Below, piece after piece: positions 34,601 through 47,734 of a DNA stretch of 64,000 bases. The DNA comes from Ptiloglossa arizonensis. Lineage: Eukaryota > Arthropoda > Insecta > Hymenoptera > Colletidae. Location: positions 1,289,180-1,353,179 of the forward strand of contig NW_027478388.1 in NCBI RefSeq assembly GCF_051014685.1, given 5' to 3'. The position numbers and the translations under genes were made by a program. Below the pieces are notes generated by a model. The model had not been told where the DNA came from, did no database searches, and saw only the letters and a program-made list of their open reading frames with translations. Numbering within the stretch: position 1 is the first letter of the stretch; each line of letters begins with the position of its first letter.

Positions 34601-37600
34601 TCTCGCGAACGGATTGACCTAACCCAAAAATTCGTGTTGCGTGTGAAAGTAGAAACTCGCCCGCTTACAACGGTATCTGTATTTTTTCCCTAGGCCATTC
34701 TGGTTAAGCGTTTGGAGCAGCAGAATTGCGAAAAATTTGTTGTCTTCTTAACCATTTCTTAGCTTCAAACTCCCATTTCTCGCGAACGGATTAACCTAAC
34801 CCAAACATTCCTGTTGCATCCGAAAGTAGAAACTCGCCCGATTACAACGGTATGTGTATTTTTTCCCTAGCCCATTCTGGTTAAGCGTTTGGAGCAGCAG
34901 AATTGCGAAAAATGTTTTGCCTTCTCAACCATTTCTTGGCTTCAAACTCCCATATCTCGCGAACGGATTAACCTAACCCAAAAATTCCTATTGCATCTGA
35001 AAGTAGAAACTCGCCCGATTACAACGGCATGTGTATTTTTTCCCTAGGCCATTCTGGTTAAGCGTTTGGAGCAGCAGAATTGCGAAAAATTGTTTGCCTT
35101 CTCAACCATTTCTTAGCTTCAATGTACCATATCTCACGAACGGATTGACCAAACCCAAAAATTCCTGCTGCGTCTGAAAGTAGAAACTCGCCCGATTACA
35201 ACGGTATGTGTATTTTTTCCCTAGGCCATTCTGGTTAAGGGTTTGGAGCAGCAGAATTGCGAAAAATTTTTTGCCTTCTCAACCATTTCTTGGCTTCAAA
35301 CTCCCATATCTCGCGAACGGAGTGACCTAACACAAAAATTCCTGTTGCATCCGAAAGTAGAAACTCGCCCGATTACAAAGGTATGTGTATTTTTTCCCTA
35401 GCCCATTCCGGTTAAGCGTTTGGAGCAGCAGAATTGCGAAAAATTCTTTTCCTTCTAAACCATTTCTTGGCTTCAAACTCCCATATCTCCCGAACGGATT
35501 GACCTAACCCAAAAATTCCTATTGCATCTGAAAGTAGAAACTCGCCCGATTACAACTGTATGTGTATTTTTTCCCTAGGCTACTCTGGTTAAGCGTTTGG
35601 AGCAGCAGAATTGCGAAAAATTGTTTGCCTTCTCAACCATTTCTTAGCTTCAAAGTCCCATATCTCCCGAACGGATTGACCAAACCCAAAAATTCCTGCT
35701 GCGTCTGAAAGTAGAATCTCGCCCGATTACAACAGTATGTGTATTTTTTCCCTAGGCCATTCTGGTTAAGCGTTTGGAGCAGCAGAATTGCGAAAAATGT
35801 TTTGCCTTCTCAACCATTTCTTGGCTTCAAACTCCCATATCTCGCGAACGGATTAACCTAACCCAAAAATTCCTGCTCTGTCTGAAAGTAGAAACTCGCC
35901 CGATTACAACGGTATGTGTATTTTTTCCCTAGGCCATTCTGGTTAAGCGTTTGGAGCAGCTGAAGTGCGAAAAATTGTTTGCCTTCTCAACCATTTCTTA
36001 GATTCAAAGTCCCATATCTCGCGAACGGATTGACCTAACCCAAAAATTCCTGCCGCGTGTGAAAGTAGAAACTCGGCCGATTACAACGGTATGTGTGTTT
36101 TTTCCCTAGCCCATTCTGGTTAAGCGTTTGGATCAGCAGAATTGCGAAAAATTGTTTGCCTTCTCAACCATTTCTTAGCTTCAAAGTCCCATATCTCGCG
36201 ACGGATTGACCTAACCCAAAAATTCGTGTTGCGTGTGAAAGTAGAAACTCGCCCGCTTACAACGGTATCTGTATTTTTTCCCAAGCCCATTCTGGTTAAG
36301 CGTTTGGAGCAGCAGAATTGCGAAAAATTTGTTGTCTTCTTAACCATTTCTTAGCTTCAAACTCCCATATCTCGCGAACGGATTAACCTAACCCAAAAAT
36401 TCCTGTTGCATCCGAAAGTAGAAACTCGCCCGATTACAACGGTATGTGTATTTTTTCCCTAGCCCATTCTGGTTAAGCGTTTGGAGCAGCAGAATTGCGA
36501 ACAATGTTTTGCCTTCTCAACCATTTCTTAGCTTCAATGTCCCATATCTCACGAACGGATTGACCAAACCCAAAAATTCCTGCTGCGTCTGAAAGTAGAA
36601 ACTCGCCCGATTACAACGGTATGTGTATTTTTTCCCTAGCCCATTCTGGTTAAGCGTTTGGAGCAGCAGAATTGCGAAAAATTCTTTTCCTTCTAAACCA
36701 TTTCTTGGCTTCAAACTCCCATATCTCGCGAACGGATTGACCTAACCCAAAAATTCCTATTGCATCTGAAAGTAGAAACTCGCCCGATTACAACTGTATG
36801 TGTATTTTTTCCCTAGGCTACTTTGGTTAAGCGTTTGGAGCAGCAGAATTGCGAAAAATTGTTTGCCTTCTCAACCATTTCTTAGCTTCAAAGTCCCATA
36901 TCTCGCGAACGGATTAACCTAACCCAAAAATTCCTGCTCTGTCTGAAAGTAGAAACTCGCCCGATTACAACGGTATGTGTATTTTTTCCCTAGGCCATTC
37001 TGGTTAAGCGTTTGGAGCAGCAGAATTGCGAAAAATGTTTTGCCTTCTCAACCATTTCTTGGCTTCAAACTCCCATATCTCGCGAACGGATTAACCTAAC
37101 CCAAAAATTCCTGCTCTGTCTGAAAGTAGAAACTCGCCCGATTACAACGGTATGTGTATTTTTTCCCTAGGCCATTCTGGTTAAGCGTTTGGAGCAGCTG
37201 AAGTGCGAAAAATTGTTTGCCGTCTCAACCATTTCTTAGCTTCAAAGTCCCATATCTCGCGAACGGATTGACCTAACCCAAAAATTCCTGTCGCGTGTGA
37301 AAGTAGAAACTCGGCCGATTACAACGGTATGTGTGTTTTTTCCCTAGCCCATTCTGGTTAAGCGTTTGGATCAGCAGAATTGCGAAAAATTGTTTGCCTT
37401 CTCAACCATTTCTTAGCTTCAAAGTCCCATATCTCGCGAACGGATTGACCTAACCCAAAAATTCGTGTTGCGTGTGAAAGTAGAAACTCGCCCGCTTACA
37501 ACGGTATGTGTATTTTTTCCTTAGGCCAATCTGGTTCAGCGTTTGGAGCAGCAGAATTGCGAAAACTGTTTTGCCTTCTCAACCATTTCTTAGCTTCAAA

Positions 37601-38012
37601 GTCCCATATCTCACGAACGGATTGACCAAACCCAAAAATTCCTCCTGCGTCTGAAAGTAGAAACTCGACCGATTACAACGGTATGTGTATTTTTTCCTTA
37701 GGCCAATCTGGTTCAGCGTTTGGAGCAGCAGAATTGCGAAAACTGTTTTGCCTTCTCAACCATTTCTTAGCTTCAAAGTCCCATATCTCACGAACGGATT
37801 GACCAAACCCAAAAATTCCTGCTGCGTCTGAAAGTAGATACTCGCCCGATTACAAGGGTATGTGTATTTTTTCCCAAGGCCATTCTGGTTAAGCGTTTGG
37901 AACAGCTGAAGTGCGAAGACTGTTTTGTCTTCTTAACCATTTCTTAGCTTCAAACTCCCATATCTCGCGAACGGATTGACCTAACCCAAAAATTCCTGTT
38001 GCGTCTGAAAGA
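31644..38012. repeat. Block D2: second copy of the 6369 bp HOR
   Basis: Offset +6369 from block D1 throughout, including its private indels (GCTCC near 32443, TATTTTGCCC at 32558, CTCGCGACGG at 36195). Identity to D1 continues for about 28 bases past 38012 and breaks where D1 is followed by GTAATTTTTCCC and this copy by GTATTTTTTTCCC. The copies are too similar to have been separate for long, so this is the youngest large duplication in the window, or possibly an assembly duplicate. Confidence 0.93.
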
Positions 38013-38040
38013 AGAAACTCGCCCGATTACAACGGTATGT

Positions 38041-38053
38041 GTATTTTTTTCCC
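38041..38053. repeat. One-base insertion in the T-run at the end of block D
   Basis: The sequence reads GTA-T7-CCC, where other monomers have GTA-T6-CCC or GTA-T7-CC. It is the only net insertion I needed to keep the 177 bp register across the window. It lies within bases of the right edge of block D2, as might be expected from slippage or repair at a rearrangement junction. Confidence 0.75.
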
Positions 38054-41000
38054 TAGGCCATTCTGGTTAAGCGTTTGGAGCAGCAGAATTGCGAAAAATT
38101 GTTTGCCTTCTCAACCATTTCTTAGCTTCAAAGTCCCATATCTCACGAACGGATTGACCATACCCAAATATTCCTGCTGCGTCTGAAAGTAGAGACTCGC
38201 CCGATTACAAGGGTATGTGTATTTTTTCCCAAGGCCATTCTGGTTAAGCGTTTGGAGCAGCAGAATTGCGAAAAAGTTTTTGCCTTCTCAACCATTTCTT
38301 GGCTTCAAACTCCTATATCTCGCGAACGGATTGACCTAACCCAACAATTCCTGTTGCGTCTGAAAGTAGAAACTCGCCCGATTACAACGGTATGTGTATT
38401 TTTTCCCTAGGCCATTCTGGTTAAGCGTTTGGAACAGCTGAAGTGCGAAAAATTTTTTGCCTTCTAAACCATTTCTTGGCTTCAAACTCCCATATCTCGC
38501 GAACGGATTGACCTAACCCAAAAATTCCTGTTGCATCTGAAATTAGAAACTCGCCCGATTACAACGGTATGTGTATTTTTTCCCTAGGCCATTCTGGTTA
38601 AGCGTTTGGAGCAGCAGAATTGCGAAAAAGTTTTTGCCTTCTCAACCATTTCTTGGATTCAAACTCCCATATCTCGCGAACGGATTGACCTAACCCAACA
38701 ATTCCTGTTGCGTCTGAAAGTAGAAACTCGCCCGATTACAACGGTATGTGTATTTTTTCCCTAGGCCATTCTGGTTAAGCGTTTGGAGCAGCTGAAATGC
38801 GAAAAATTTTTTGCCTTCTCAACCATTTCTTAGCTTCAAAGTCCCATATCTCACGAACGGATTGACCAAACCCAAAAATTCCTGCTGCGTCTGAAAGTAG
38901 AAACTCACCCGATTACAACGGTATGTGTATTTTTTCCCTAGGCCATTCTGGTTAAGCGTTTGGAGCAGCAGAAGTGCGAAAAAGTTGTTGTCTTCTTAAC
39001 CATTTCTTAGCTTCAAACTCCCATATCTCGCGAACGGATTGACCTAACCCAAAGATTCCTGTTGCATCTGAAAGTAGAAACTCGCCCGATTACAACGGTA
39101 TGTGTATTTTTTCCCTAGGCCATTCTGGTTAAGCGTTTGGAGCAGCAGAATTGCGAAAAATTTGTTGTCTTCTCAACCATTTCTTAGCTTCAAAGTCCCA
39201 TATCTCGCGAACGGATTGACCTAACCCAAAAATTCCTATTGCATCTGAAAGTAGAAACTCGCCCGATTACAACTGTATGTGTATTTTTTCCCTAGGCCAT
39301 TCTGGTTAAGCGTTTGGAGCAGCAGAATTACGAAAAATGTTTTGCCTTCTCAACCATTTCTTGGCTTCAAGCTCCCATATCTCGCGAACGGATTAACCTA
39401 ACCCAAAAATTCCTATTGCATCTGAAAGTAGAAACACGCCCGATAACAACGGCATGTGTATTTTTTCCCTAGGCCATTCTGGTTAAGCGTTTGGAGCAGC
39501 AGAAGTGCGAAAAATTGTTTGCCTTCTCAACCATTTCTTAGCTTCAATGTCCCATATCTCACGAACGGATTGACCAAACCCAAAAATTCCTGCTGCGTCT
39601 GAAAGTAGAAACTCGACCGATTACAACGGTATGTGTATTTTTTCCCTAGGCCATTCTGGTTAAGGGTTTGCAGCAGCAGAATTGCGAAAAATTGTTTGCC
39701 TTCTCAACCATTTATTAGCTTCAAAGTCCCATATCTCACGAACGGATTGACCTAACCCAAAAATTCCTGTTGCGTGTGAAAGTAGAAACTCGTCCGATTA
39801 CGACGCTATATGTGTTTTTTCCCTAGCCCATTCTGGTTAAACGTTTGGAGCAGCAGAATTGCGAAAAATGTTTTGCCTTCTCAACCATTTCTTGGTTTCA
39901 AACTCCCATATCTCGCGAACGGATTGACCTAACCCAAAAATTCCTTTTGCGTCTGAAAGAAGAAACTCGCCCGATTACAGCGGTATGTCTATTTTTTCCC
40001 TAGGCCATTCTGGTTAAGCGTTTGGAGCAGCAGAAGTGCGAAAAATTTGTTGTCTTCTTAACCATTTCTTGGCTTCAAACTCCCATATCACGCGAACGGA
40101 TTGACCTAACCCAAAAATTCCTGTTGCATCTGAAAGTAGAAACTCGCCCGATTACAACGGTATGTGTATTTTTTTCCTAGCCCATTCTGGTTAAGCGTTT
40201 GGAGCAGCAGAATTGCGAAAAATTTTTTGCCTTCTAAACCATTTCTTGGCTTCAAACTCCCATATCTCGCGAACGGATTGACCTAACCCAAAAATTCCTA
40301 TTGCATCTGAAAGTAGAAACTCGCCCGATTACAACGGTATGTGCATTTTTTCCCTAGGCCATTCTGGTTAAGCGTTTGGAGCAGCAGAATTGCGAAAAAT
40401 TGTTTGCCTTCTCAACCATTTCTTAGCTTCAAAGTCCCATATCTCACGAACGGATTGACCAAACCCAAAAAGTCCTGCTGCGTCTGATAGTAGAAACTCG
40501 CCCGATTACAACGGTATGTGTATTTTTTCCTTAGGCCAATCTGGTTCAGCGTTTGGAGCAGCAGAATTGCGAAAACTGTTTTGTCTTCTTAACCATTTCT
40601 TAGATTCAAACTCCCATATCTCGCGAACGGATTGACCTAACCCAAAAATTCCTGTTGCGTCTGAAAGAAGAAACTCGCCCGATTACAACGGTATGTGTAT
40701 TTTTTCCCTAGGCCATTCTGGTTAAGGGTTTGGAGCAGCAGAATTGCGAAAAATTTTTTGCCTTCTCAACCATTTCTTGGCTTCAATCTCCCATATCTCG
40801 CGAACGGATTGACCTAACCCAAAAATTCCTGTTGCATCCGAAAGTAGAAACTCGCCCGATTACAACGGTATGTGTATTTTTTCCCTAGCCCATTCTGGTT
40901 AAGCGTTTGGAGCAGCAGAATTGCGAAAAATTTTTTGCCTCCTAAACCATTTCTTGGCTTCAAACTCCCATATCTCGCGAACGGATTGACCTAACCCAAA

Positions 41001-41114
41001 GATTCCTGTTGCATCTGAAAGTAGAAACTCGCCCGATTACAACGGTATGTGTATTTTTTCCCTAGGCCATTCTGGTTAAGCGTTTGGAGCAGCAGAATTG
41101 CGAAAAATTTTTTT

Positions 41115-41127
41115 CCTTCTTTACATT
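41115..41127. repeat. Private one-base deletion in block E
   Basis: CTTCTTTACATTT replaces CTTCTTAACCATTT. I saw it in this monomer only; the homologous monomer near 44124 has the normal sequence. It explains the 2831 bp spacing (16 x 177 - 1) between the CGACGCTATATG markers at 39801 and 42632. Confidence 0.8.
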
Positions 41128-44100
41128 TCTTAGCTTCAAACTCCCATATCTCGCGAACGGATTGACCTAACCCAAAAATTCCTATTGCATCTGAAAGTAG
41201 AAACTCGCCCGATTACAACGGTATGTGTATTTTTTCCCCAGACCATTCTGGTTAAGCGTTTGGAGCAGCAGAGTTGCGAAAAATTTGTTGTCTTCTCAAC
41301 CATTTCTTAGCTTCAAAGTCCCATATCTCGCGAACGGATTGACATAACCCAAAAATTCCTATTGCATCTGAAAGTAGAAACTCGCCCGATTACAACGGTA
41401 TGTGTATTTTTTCCCTAGGCCATTCTGGTTGAGCGTTTGGAGCAGCAGAATTGCGAAAAATTGTTTGCCTTCTCAACCATTTCTTGGCTTCAAACTCCCA
41501 TATCTCGCGAACGGATTGACCTAACCCAACAATTCCTGTTGCGTCTGAAAGTAGAAACTCGCCCGATTACAACGGTATGTGTATTTTTTCCCTAGGCCAT
41601 TCCGGTTAAGCGTTTGGAGCAGCAGAATTGCGAAAAATTTTTTGCCTTCTTAACCATTTCTTAGCTTCAAACTCCTATATCTCGCGAACGGATTGACCTA
41701 ACCCAAAAATTCCTATTGCATCTGAAAGTAGAAACTCGCCCGATTACAACGGTATGTGTATTTTTTCCCTAGGCCATTCTGGTTAAGCGGTTGGAGCAGC
41801 TGAAGTGCGAAAAATTTTTTGCCTTCTCAACCATTTCTTAGCTTCAAAGTCCCATATCTCACGAACGGATTGACCAAACCCAAAAATTCCTGCTGCGTCT
41901 GAAAGTAGAAACTCGCCCGATTACAACGGTATGTGTATTTTTTCCCTAGGCCATTCTGGTTAAGCGTTTGGAGCAGCAGAATTGCGAAAAATTTTTTGCC
42001 TTCTTAACCATTTCTTAGCTTCAAACTCCCATATCTCGCGAACGGATTGACCTAACCCAAAAATTCCTATTGCATCTGAAAGTAGAAACTCGCCCGTTTA
42101 CAACTGTATGTGTATTTTTTCCCTAGGCTATTCTGGTTAAGCGTTTGGAGCAGCAGAATTGCGAAAAATTAATTTCCTTCTCAACCATTTCTTAGCTTCA
42201 AAGTCCCATATCTCACGAACGGATTGACCAAACCCAAAAATTCCTGCTGCGTCTGAAAGTAGAATCTCGCCCGATTACAACAGTATGTGTATTTTTTCCC
42301 TAGGCCATTCTGGTTAAGCGTTTGGAGCAGCAGAATTGCGAAAAATGTTTTGCCTTCTCAACCATTTCTTGGCTTCAAGCTCCCATATCTCGCGAACGGA
42401 TTAACCTAACCCAAAAATTCCTATTGCATTTGAAAGTAGAAACACGCCCGATTACAACGGTATGTGTATTTTTTCCCTAGGCCATTCTGGTTAAGGGTTT
42501 GGAGCAGCAGAATTGCGAAAAATTGTTTGCCTTCTCAACCATTTATTAGCTTCAAAGTCCAATATCTCACGAACGGATTGACCTAACCCAAAAATTCCTG
42601 TTGCGTGTGAAAGTAGAAACTCGTCCGATTACGACGCTATATGTGTTTTTTCCCTAGCCCATTCTGGTTAAGCGTTTGGAGCAGCAGAATTGCGAAAAAT
42701 GTTTTGCCTTCTCAACCATTTCTTGGTTTCAAACTCCCATATCTCGCGAACGGATTGACCTAACCCAAAAATTCCTTTTGCGTCTGAAAGAAGAAACTCG
42801 CCCGATTACAGCGGTATGTCTATTTTTTCCCTAGGCCATTCTGGTTAAGCGTTTGGAGCAGCAGAAGTGCGAAAAATTTGTTGTCTTCTTAACCATTTCT
42901 TGGCTTCAAACTCCCATATCACGCGAACGGATTGACCTAACCCAAAAATTCCTGTTGCATCTGAAAGTAGCAACTCGCCCGATTACAACGGTATGTGTAT
43001 TTTTTTCCTAGCCCATTCTGGTTAAGCGTTTGGAGCAGCAGAATTGCGAAAAATTTTTTGCCTTCTAAACCATTTCTTGGCTTCAAACTCCCATATCTCG
43101 CGAACGGATTGACCTAACCCAAAAATTCCTATTGCATCTGAAAGTAGAAACTCGCCCGATTACAACGGTATGTGCATTTTTTCCCTAGGCCATTCTGGTT
43201 AAGCGTTTGGAGCAGCAGAATTGCGAAAAATTGTTTGCCTTCTCAACCATTTCTTAGCTTCAAAGTCCCATATCTCACGAACGGATTGACCAAACCCAAA
43301 AAGTCCTGCTGCGTCTGAAAGTAGAAACTCGCCCGATTACAAGGGTATGTGTATTTTTTCCCAAGGCCATTCTGGTTAAGCGTTTGGAGCAGCAGAATTG
43401 CGAAAAAGTTTTTGCCTTCTCAACCATTTCTTGGCTTCAAACTCCCATATCTCGCGAACGGAGTGACCTAACCCAAAAATTCCTGCTGCGTCTGAAAGTA
43501 GAAACTCGCCCGATTACAAGGGTATGTGTATTTTTTCCCAAGGACATTCTGGTTAAGCGTTTGGAGCAGCAGAATTGCGAAAAAGTTTTTGCCTTCTCAA
43601 CCATTTCTTGGCTTCAAAATCCCATATCTCGCGAACGGATTGACCTAACCCAACAATTCCTGTTGCGTCTGAAAGTAGAAACTCGCCCGATTACAACGGT
43701 ATGTGTATTTTTTCCCTAGGCCATTCTGGTTAAGCGTTTGGAGCAGCTGAAGTGCGAAAAATTTTTTGCCTTCTCAACCATTTCTTAGCTTCAAAGTCCC
43801 ATATCTCACGAACGGATTGACCAAACCCAAAAATTCCTGCTGCGTCTGAAAGTAGAAACTCGCCCGATTACAACGGTATGTGTATTTTTTCCCTAGGCCA
43901 TTCTGGTTAAGCGTTTGGAGCAGCAGAAGTGCGAAAAAGTTGTTGTCTTCTTAACCATTTCTTAGCTTCAAACTCCCATATCTCGCGAACGGATTGACCT
44001 AACCCAAAGATTCCTGTTGCATCTGAAAGTAGAAACTCGCCCGATTACAACGGTATGTGTATTTTTTCCCTAGGCCATTCTGGTTAAGCGTTTGGAGCAG

Positions 44101-47100
44101 CAGAATTGCGAAAAATTTTTTTCCTTCTTAACCATTTCTTAGCTTCAAACTCCCATAGCTCGCGAACGGATTGACCTAACCCAAAAATTCCTATTGCATC
44201 TGAAAGTAGAAACTCGCCCGATTACAACGGTATGTGTATTTTTTCCCCAGACCATTCTGGTTAAGCGTTTGGAGCAGCAGAGTTGCGAAAAATTTGTTGT
44301 CTTCTCAACCATTTCTTAGCTTCAAAGTCCCATATCTCGCGAACGGATTGACATAACCCAAAAATTCCTATTGCATCTGAAAGTAGAAACTCGCCCGATT
44401 ACAACGGTATGTGTATTTTTTCCCTAGGCCATTCTGGTTGAGCGTTTGGAGCAGCAGAATTGCGAAAAATTGTTTGCCTTCTCAACCATTTCTTAGCTTC
44501 AAAGTCCCATATCTCACGAACGGATTGACCAAACCCAAAAATTCCTGCTGCGTCTGAAAGTAGAAACTCGCCCGATTACAACGGTATGTGTATTTTTTCC
44601 CTAGGCGATTCTGGTTAAGCGTTTGGAGCAGCAGAATTGCGAAAAAGTTTTTGCCTTCTCAACCATTTCTTGGCTTCAAACTCCCATATCTCGCGAACGG
44701 ATTGACCTAACCCAACAATTCCTGTTGCGTCTGAAAGTAGAAACTCGCCCGATTACAACGGTATGTGTATTTTTTCCCTAGGCCATTCCGGTTAAGCGTT
44801 TGGAGCAGCAGAATTGCGAAAAATTTTTTGCCTTCTTAACCATTTCTTAGCTTCAAACTCCCATATCTCGCGAACGGATTGACCTAACCCAAAAATTCCT
44901 ATTGCATCTGAAAGTAGAAACTCGCCCGATTACAACGGTATGTGTATTTTTTCCCTAGGCCATTCTGGTTAAGCGGTTGGAGCAGCTGAAGTGCGAAAAA
45001 TTTTTTGCCTTCTCAACCATTTCTTAGCTTCAAAGTCCCATATCTCACGAACGGATTGACCAAACCCAAAAATTCCTGCTGCGTCTGAAAGTAGAAACTC
45101 GCCCGATTACAACGGTATGTGTATTTTTTCCCTAGGCCATTCTGGTTAAGCGTTTGGAGCAGCAGAAGTGCGAAAAAGTTGTTGTCTTCTTAACCATTTC
45201 TTAGCTTCAAACTCCCATATCTCGCGAACGGATTGACCTAACCCAAAAATTCCTGTTGCATCTGAAAGTAGAAACTCGCCCGATTACAACGGTATGTGTA
45301 TTTTTTCCCTAGGCCATTCCGGTTAAGCGTTTGGAGCAGCAGAATTGCGAAAAATTTTTTGCCTTCTTAATCATTTCTTAGCTTCAAACTCCCATATCTC
45401 GCGAACGGATTGACCTAACCCAAAAATTCCTATTGCATCTGAAAGTAGAAACTCGCCCGGTTACAAAGGAATGTGTATTTTTTCCCTAGGCCATTCTGGT
45501 TAAGCGTTTGGAGCAGCAGAAGTGCGAAAAAGTTGTTGTCTTCTTAACCATTTCTTAGCTTCAAACTCCCATATCTCGCGAACGGATTGACCTAACCCAA
45601 AAATTCCTGTTGCGTCTGAAAGAAGAAGCTCGCCCGATTACAACGGTATGAGTATTTTTTCCCTAGGCCCTTCTGGTTAAGGGTTTGGAGCAGCAGAATT
45701 GCGAAAAATTGTTTGCCTTCTCAACCATTTCTTAGCTTCAAAGTCCCATATCTCACGAACGGATTGACCAAACCCAAAAATTCATGCTGCGCCTGAAAGT
45801 AGAAACTCGCCCGATTACAACGGTATGTATATTTTTTCCCTAGGCCATTCTGGTTAAGCGTTTGGAGCAGCAGAATTGCGAAAAAGTTTTTGCCTTCTCA
45901 ACCATTTCTTGGCTTCAAACTCCTGTATCTCGCGAACGGATTGACCTAACCCAACAATTCCTGTTGCGTCTGAAAGTAGAAACTCGCCCGATTACAACGG
46001 TATGTGTAATTTTTCCCTAGGCCATTCTGGTTAAGCGTTTGGAGCAGCTGAAGTGCGAAAAATTTTTTGCCTTCTCAACCATTTCTTAGTTTCAAAGTCC
46101 CATATCTCACGAACGGATTGACCAAACCCAAAAATTCCCGCTGCGTCTGAAAGTAGAAACTCGCCCGATTACAACGGTATGTGTATTTCTTCCCTAGGCC
46201 ATTCCGGTTAAGCGTTTGGAGCAGCAGAAGTGCGAAAAAGTTGTTGTCTTCTTAACCATTTCTTAGCTTCAAACTCCCATATCTCGCGAACGGATTGACC
46301 TAACCCAAAAATTCCTGTTGCATCTGAAAGTAGAAACTCGCCCGATTACAACGGTATGTGTATTTTTTCCCTAGGCCATTCTTGTTAAGCGTTTGGAGCA
46401 GCAGAATTGCGAAAAATTTTTTGCCTTCTTAACCATTTCTTAGCTTCAAACTCCCATATCTCGCGAACGGATTGACCTAACCCAAAAATTCCTATTGCAT
46501 CTGAAAGTAGAAACTCGCCCGATTACAACGGAATGTGTATTTTTTCCCTAGGCCATTCTGGTTAAGCGTTTGGAGCAGCAGAAGTGCGAAAAAGTTGTTG
46601 TCTTCTTAACCATTTCTTAGCTTCAAACTCCCATATCTCGCGAACGGATTGACCTAACCCAAAAATTCCTGTTGCGTCTGAAAGAAGAAACTCGCCCGAT
46701 TACAACGGTATGTGTATTTTTTCCCTAGGCCATTGTGGTTAAGGGTTTGGAGCAGCAGAATTGCGAAAAATTTTTTGCCTTCTCAACCATTTCTTGGCTT
46801 CAAACTCCCATATCTCGCGAACGGATTGACCTAACCCAAAAATTCCTATTGCATCTGAAAGTAGAAACTCGCCCGATTACAACGGTATGAGTATTTTTTC
46901 CCTAGGCCATTCTGGTTAAGCGTTTGGAGCAGCAGAATTGCGAAAAATTGTTTGCCTTCTCAACCATTTCTTAGCTTCAAAGTCCCATATCTCACGAACG
47001 GATTGACCAAACCCAAAAATTCATGCTGCGCCTGAAAGTAGAAACTCGCCCGATTACAACGGTATGTGTATTTTTTCCCTAGGCCATTCTGGTTAAGCGT

Positions 47101-47734
47101 TTGGAGCAGCAGAATTGCGAAAAAGTTTTTGCCTTCTCAACCATTTCTTGGCTTCAAACTCCTGTATCTCGCGAACGGATTGACCTAACCCAACAATTCC
47201 TGTTGCGTCTGAAAGTAGAAACTCGCCCGATTACAACGGTATGTGTAATTTTTCCCTAGGCCATTCTGGTTAAGCGTTTGGAGCAGCTGAAGTGCGAAAA
47301 ATTTGTTGTCTTCTTAACCATTTCTTAGCTTCATACTCCCATATCTCGCGAACGGATTGACCTAACCCAAAAATTCCTGTTGCATCTGAAAGTAGAAACT
47401 CGCCCGATTACAACGGTATGTGTATTTTTTCCCTAGGCCATTCTGGTTAAGCGTTTAGAGCGGCACAATTGCGAAAAATTTTTTGCCTTCTCAACCATTT
47501 CTTGGCTTCAAACTCCCATATCTCGCGAACGGATTGACCTAACCCAAAAGTTACTGTTGCATCCGAAAGTAGAAACTCGCCCGATTACAACGGTATGTGT
47601 ATTTTTTTCCTAGCCCATTCTGGTTAAGCGTTTGGAGCAGCAGAATTGCGAAAAATTTTTTGCCTTCTAAACCATTTCTTGGCTTCAAACTCCCATATCT
47701 CGCGAACGGATTGACCCAACCCAACAATTCCTGT

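Larger units (their letters stand above)
38013..47734. repeat. Block E: mixed monomers that re-use the order of block C
   Basis: Segments correspond to block C at offsets that step by whole monomers: 20173 (114 monomers) near 18.7/38.9 kb, 21765 (123) near 22.8/44.6 kb and 21942 (124) at about 23.5-26.4/45.4-48.3 kb, each after allowing for net indels of -5 or -6. Inside the block, the CGACGCTATATGTG monomer at 39801 recurs at 42632, and GACATAACCC at 41341 recurs at 44350 (17 monomers). A one-base deletion is present at 41115-41127 (CTTCTTTACATTTC for CTTCTTAACCATTTC). No gene is present. Confidence 0.72.
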
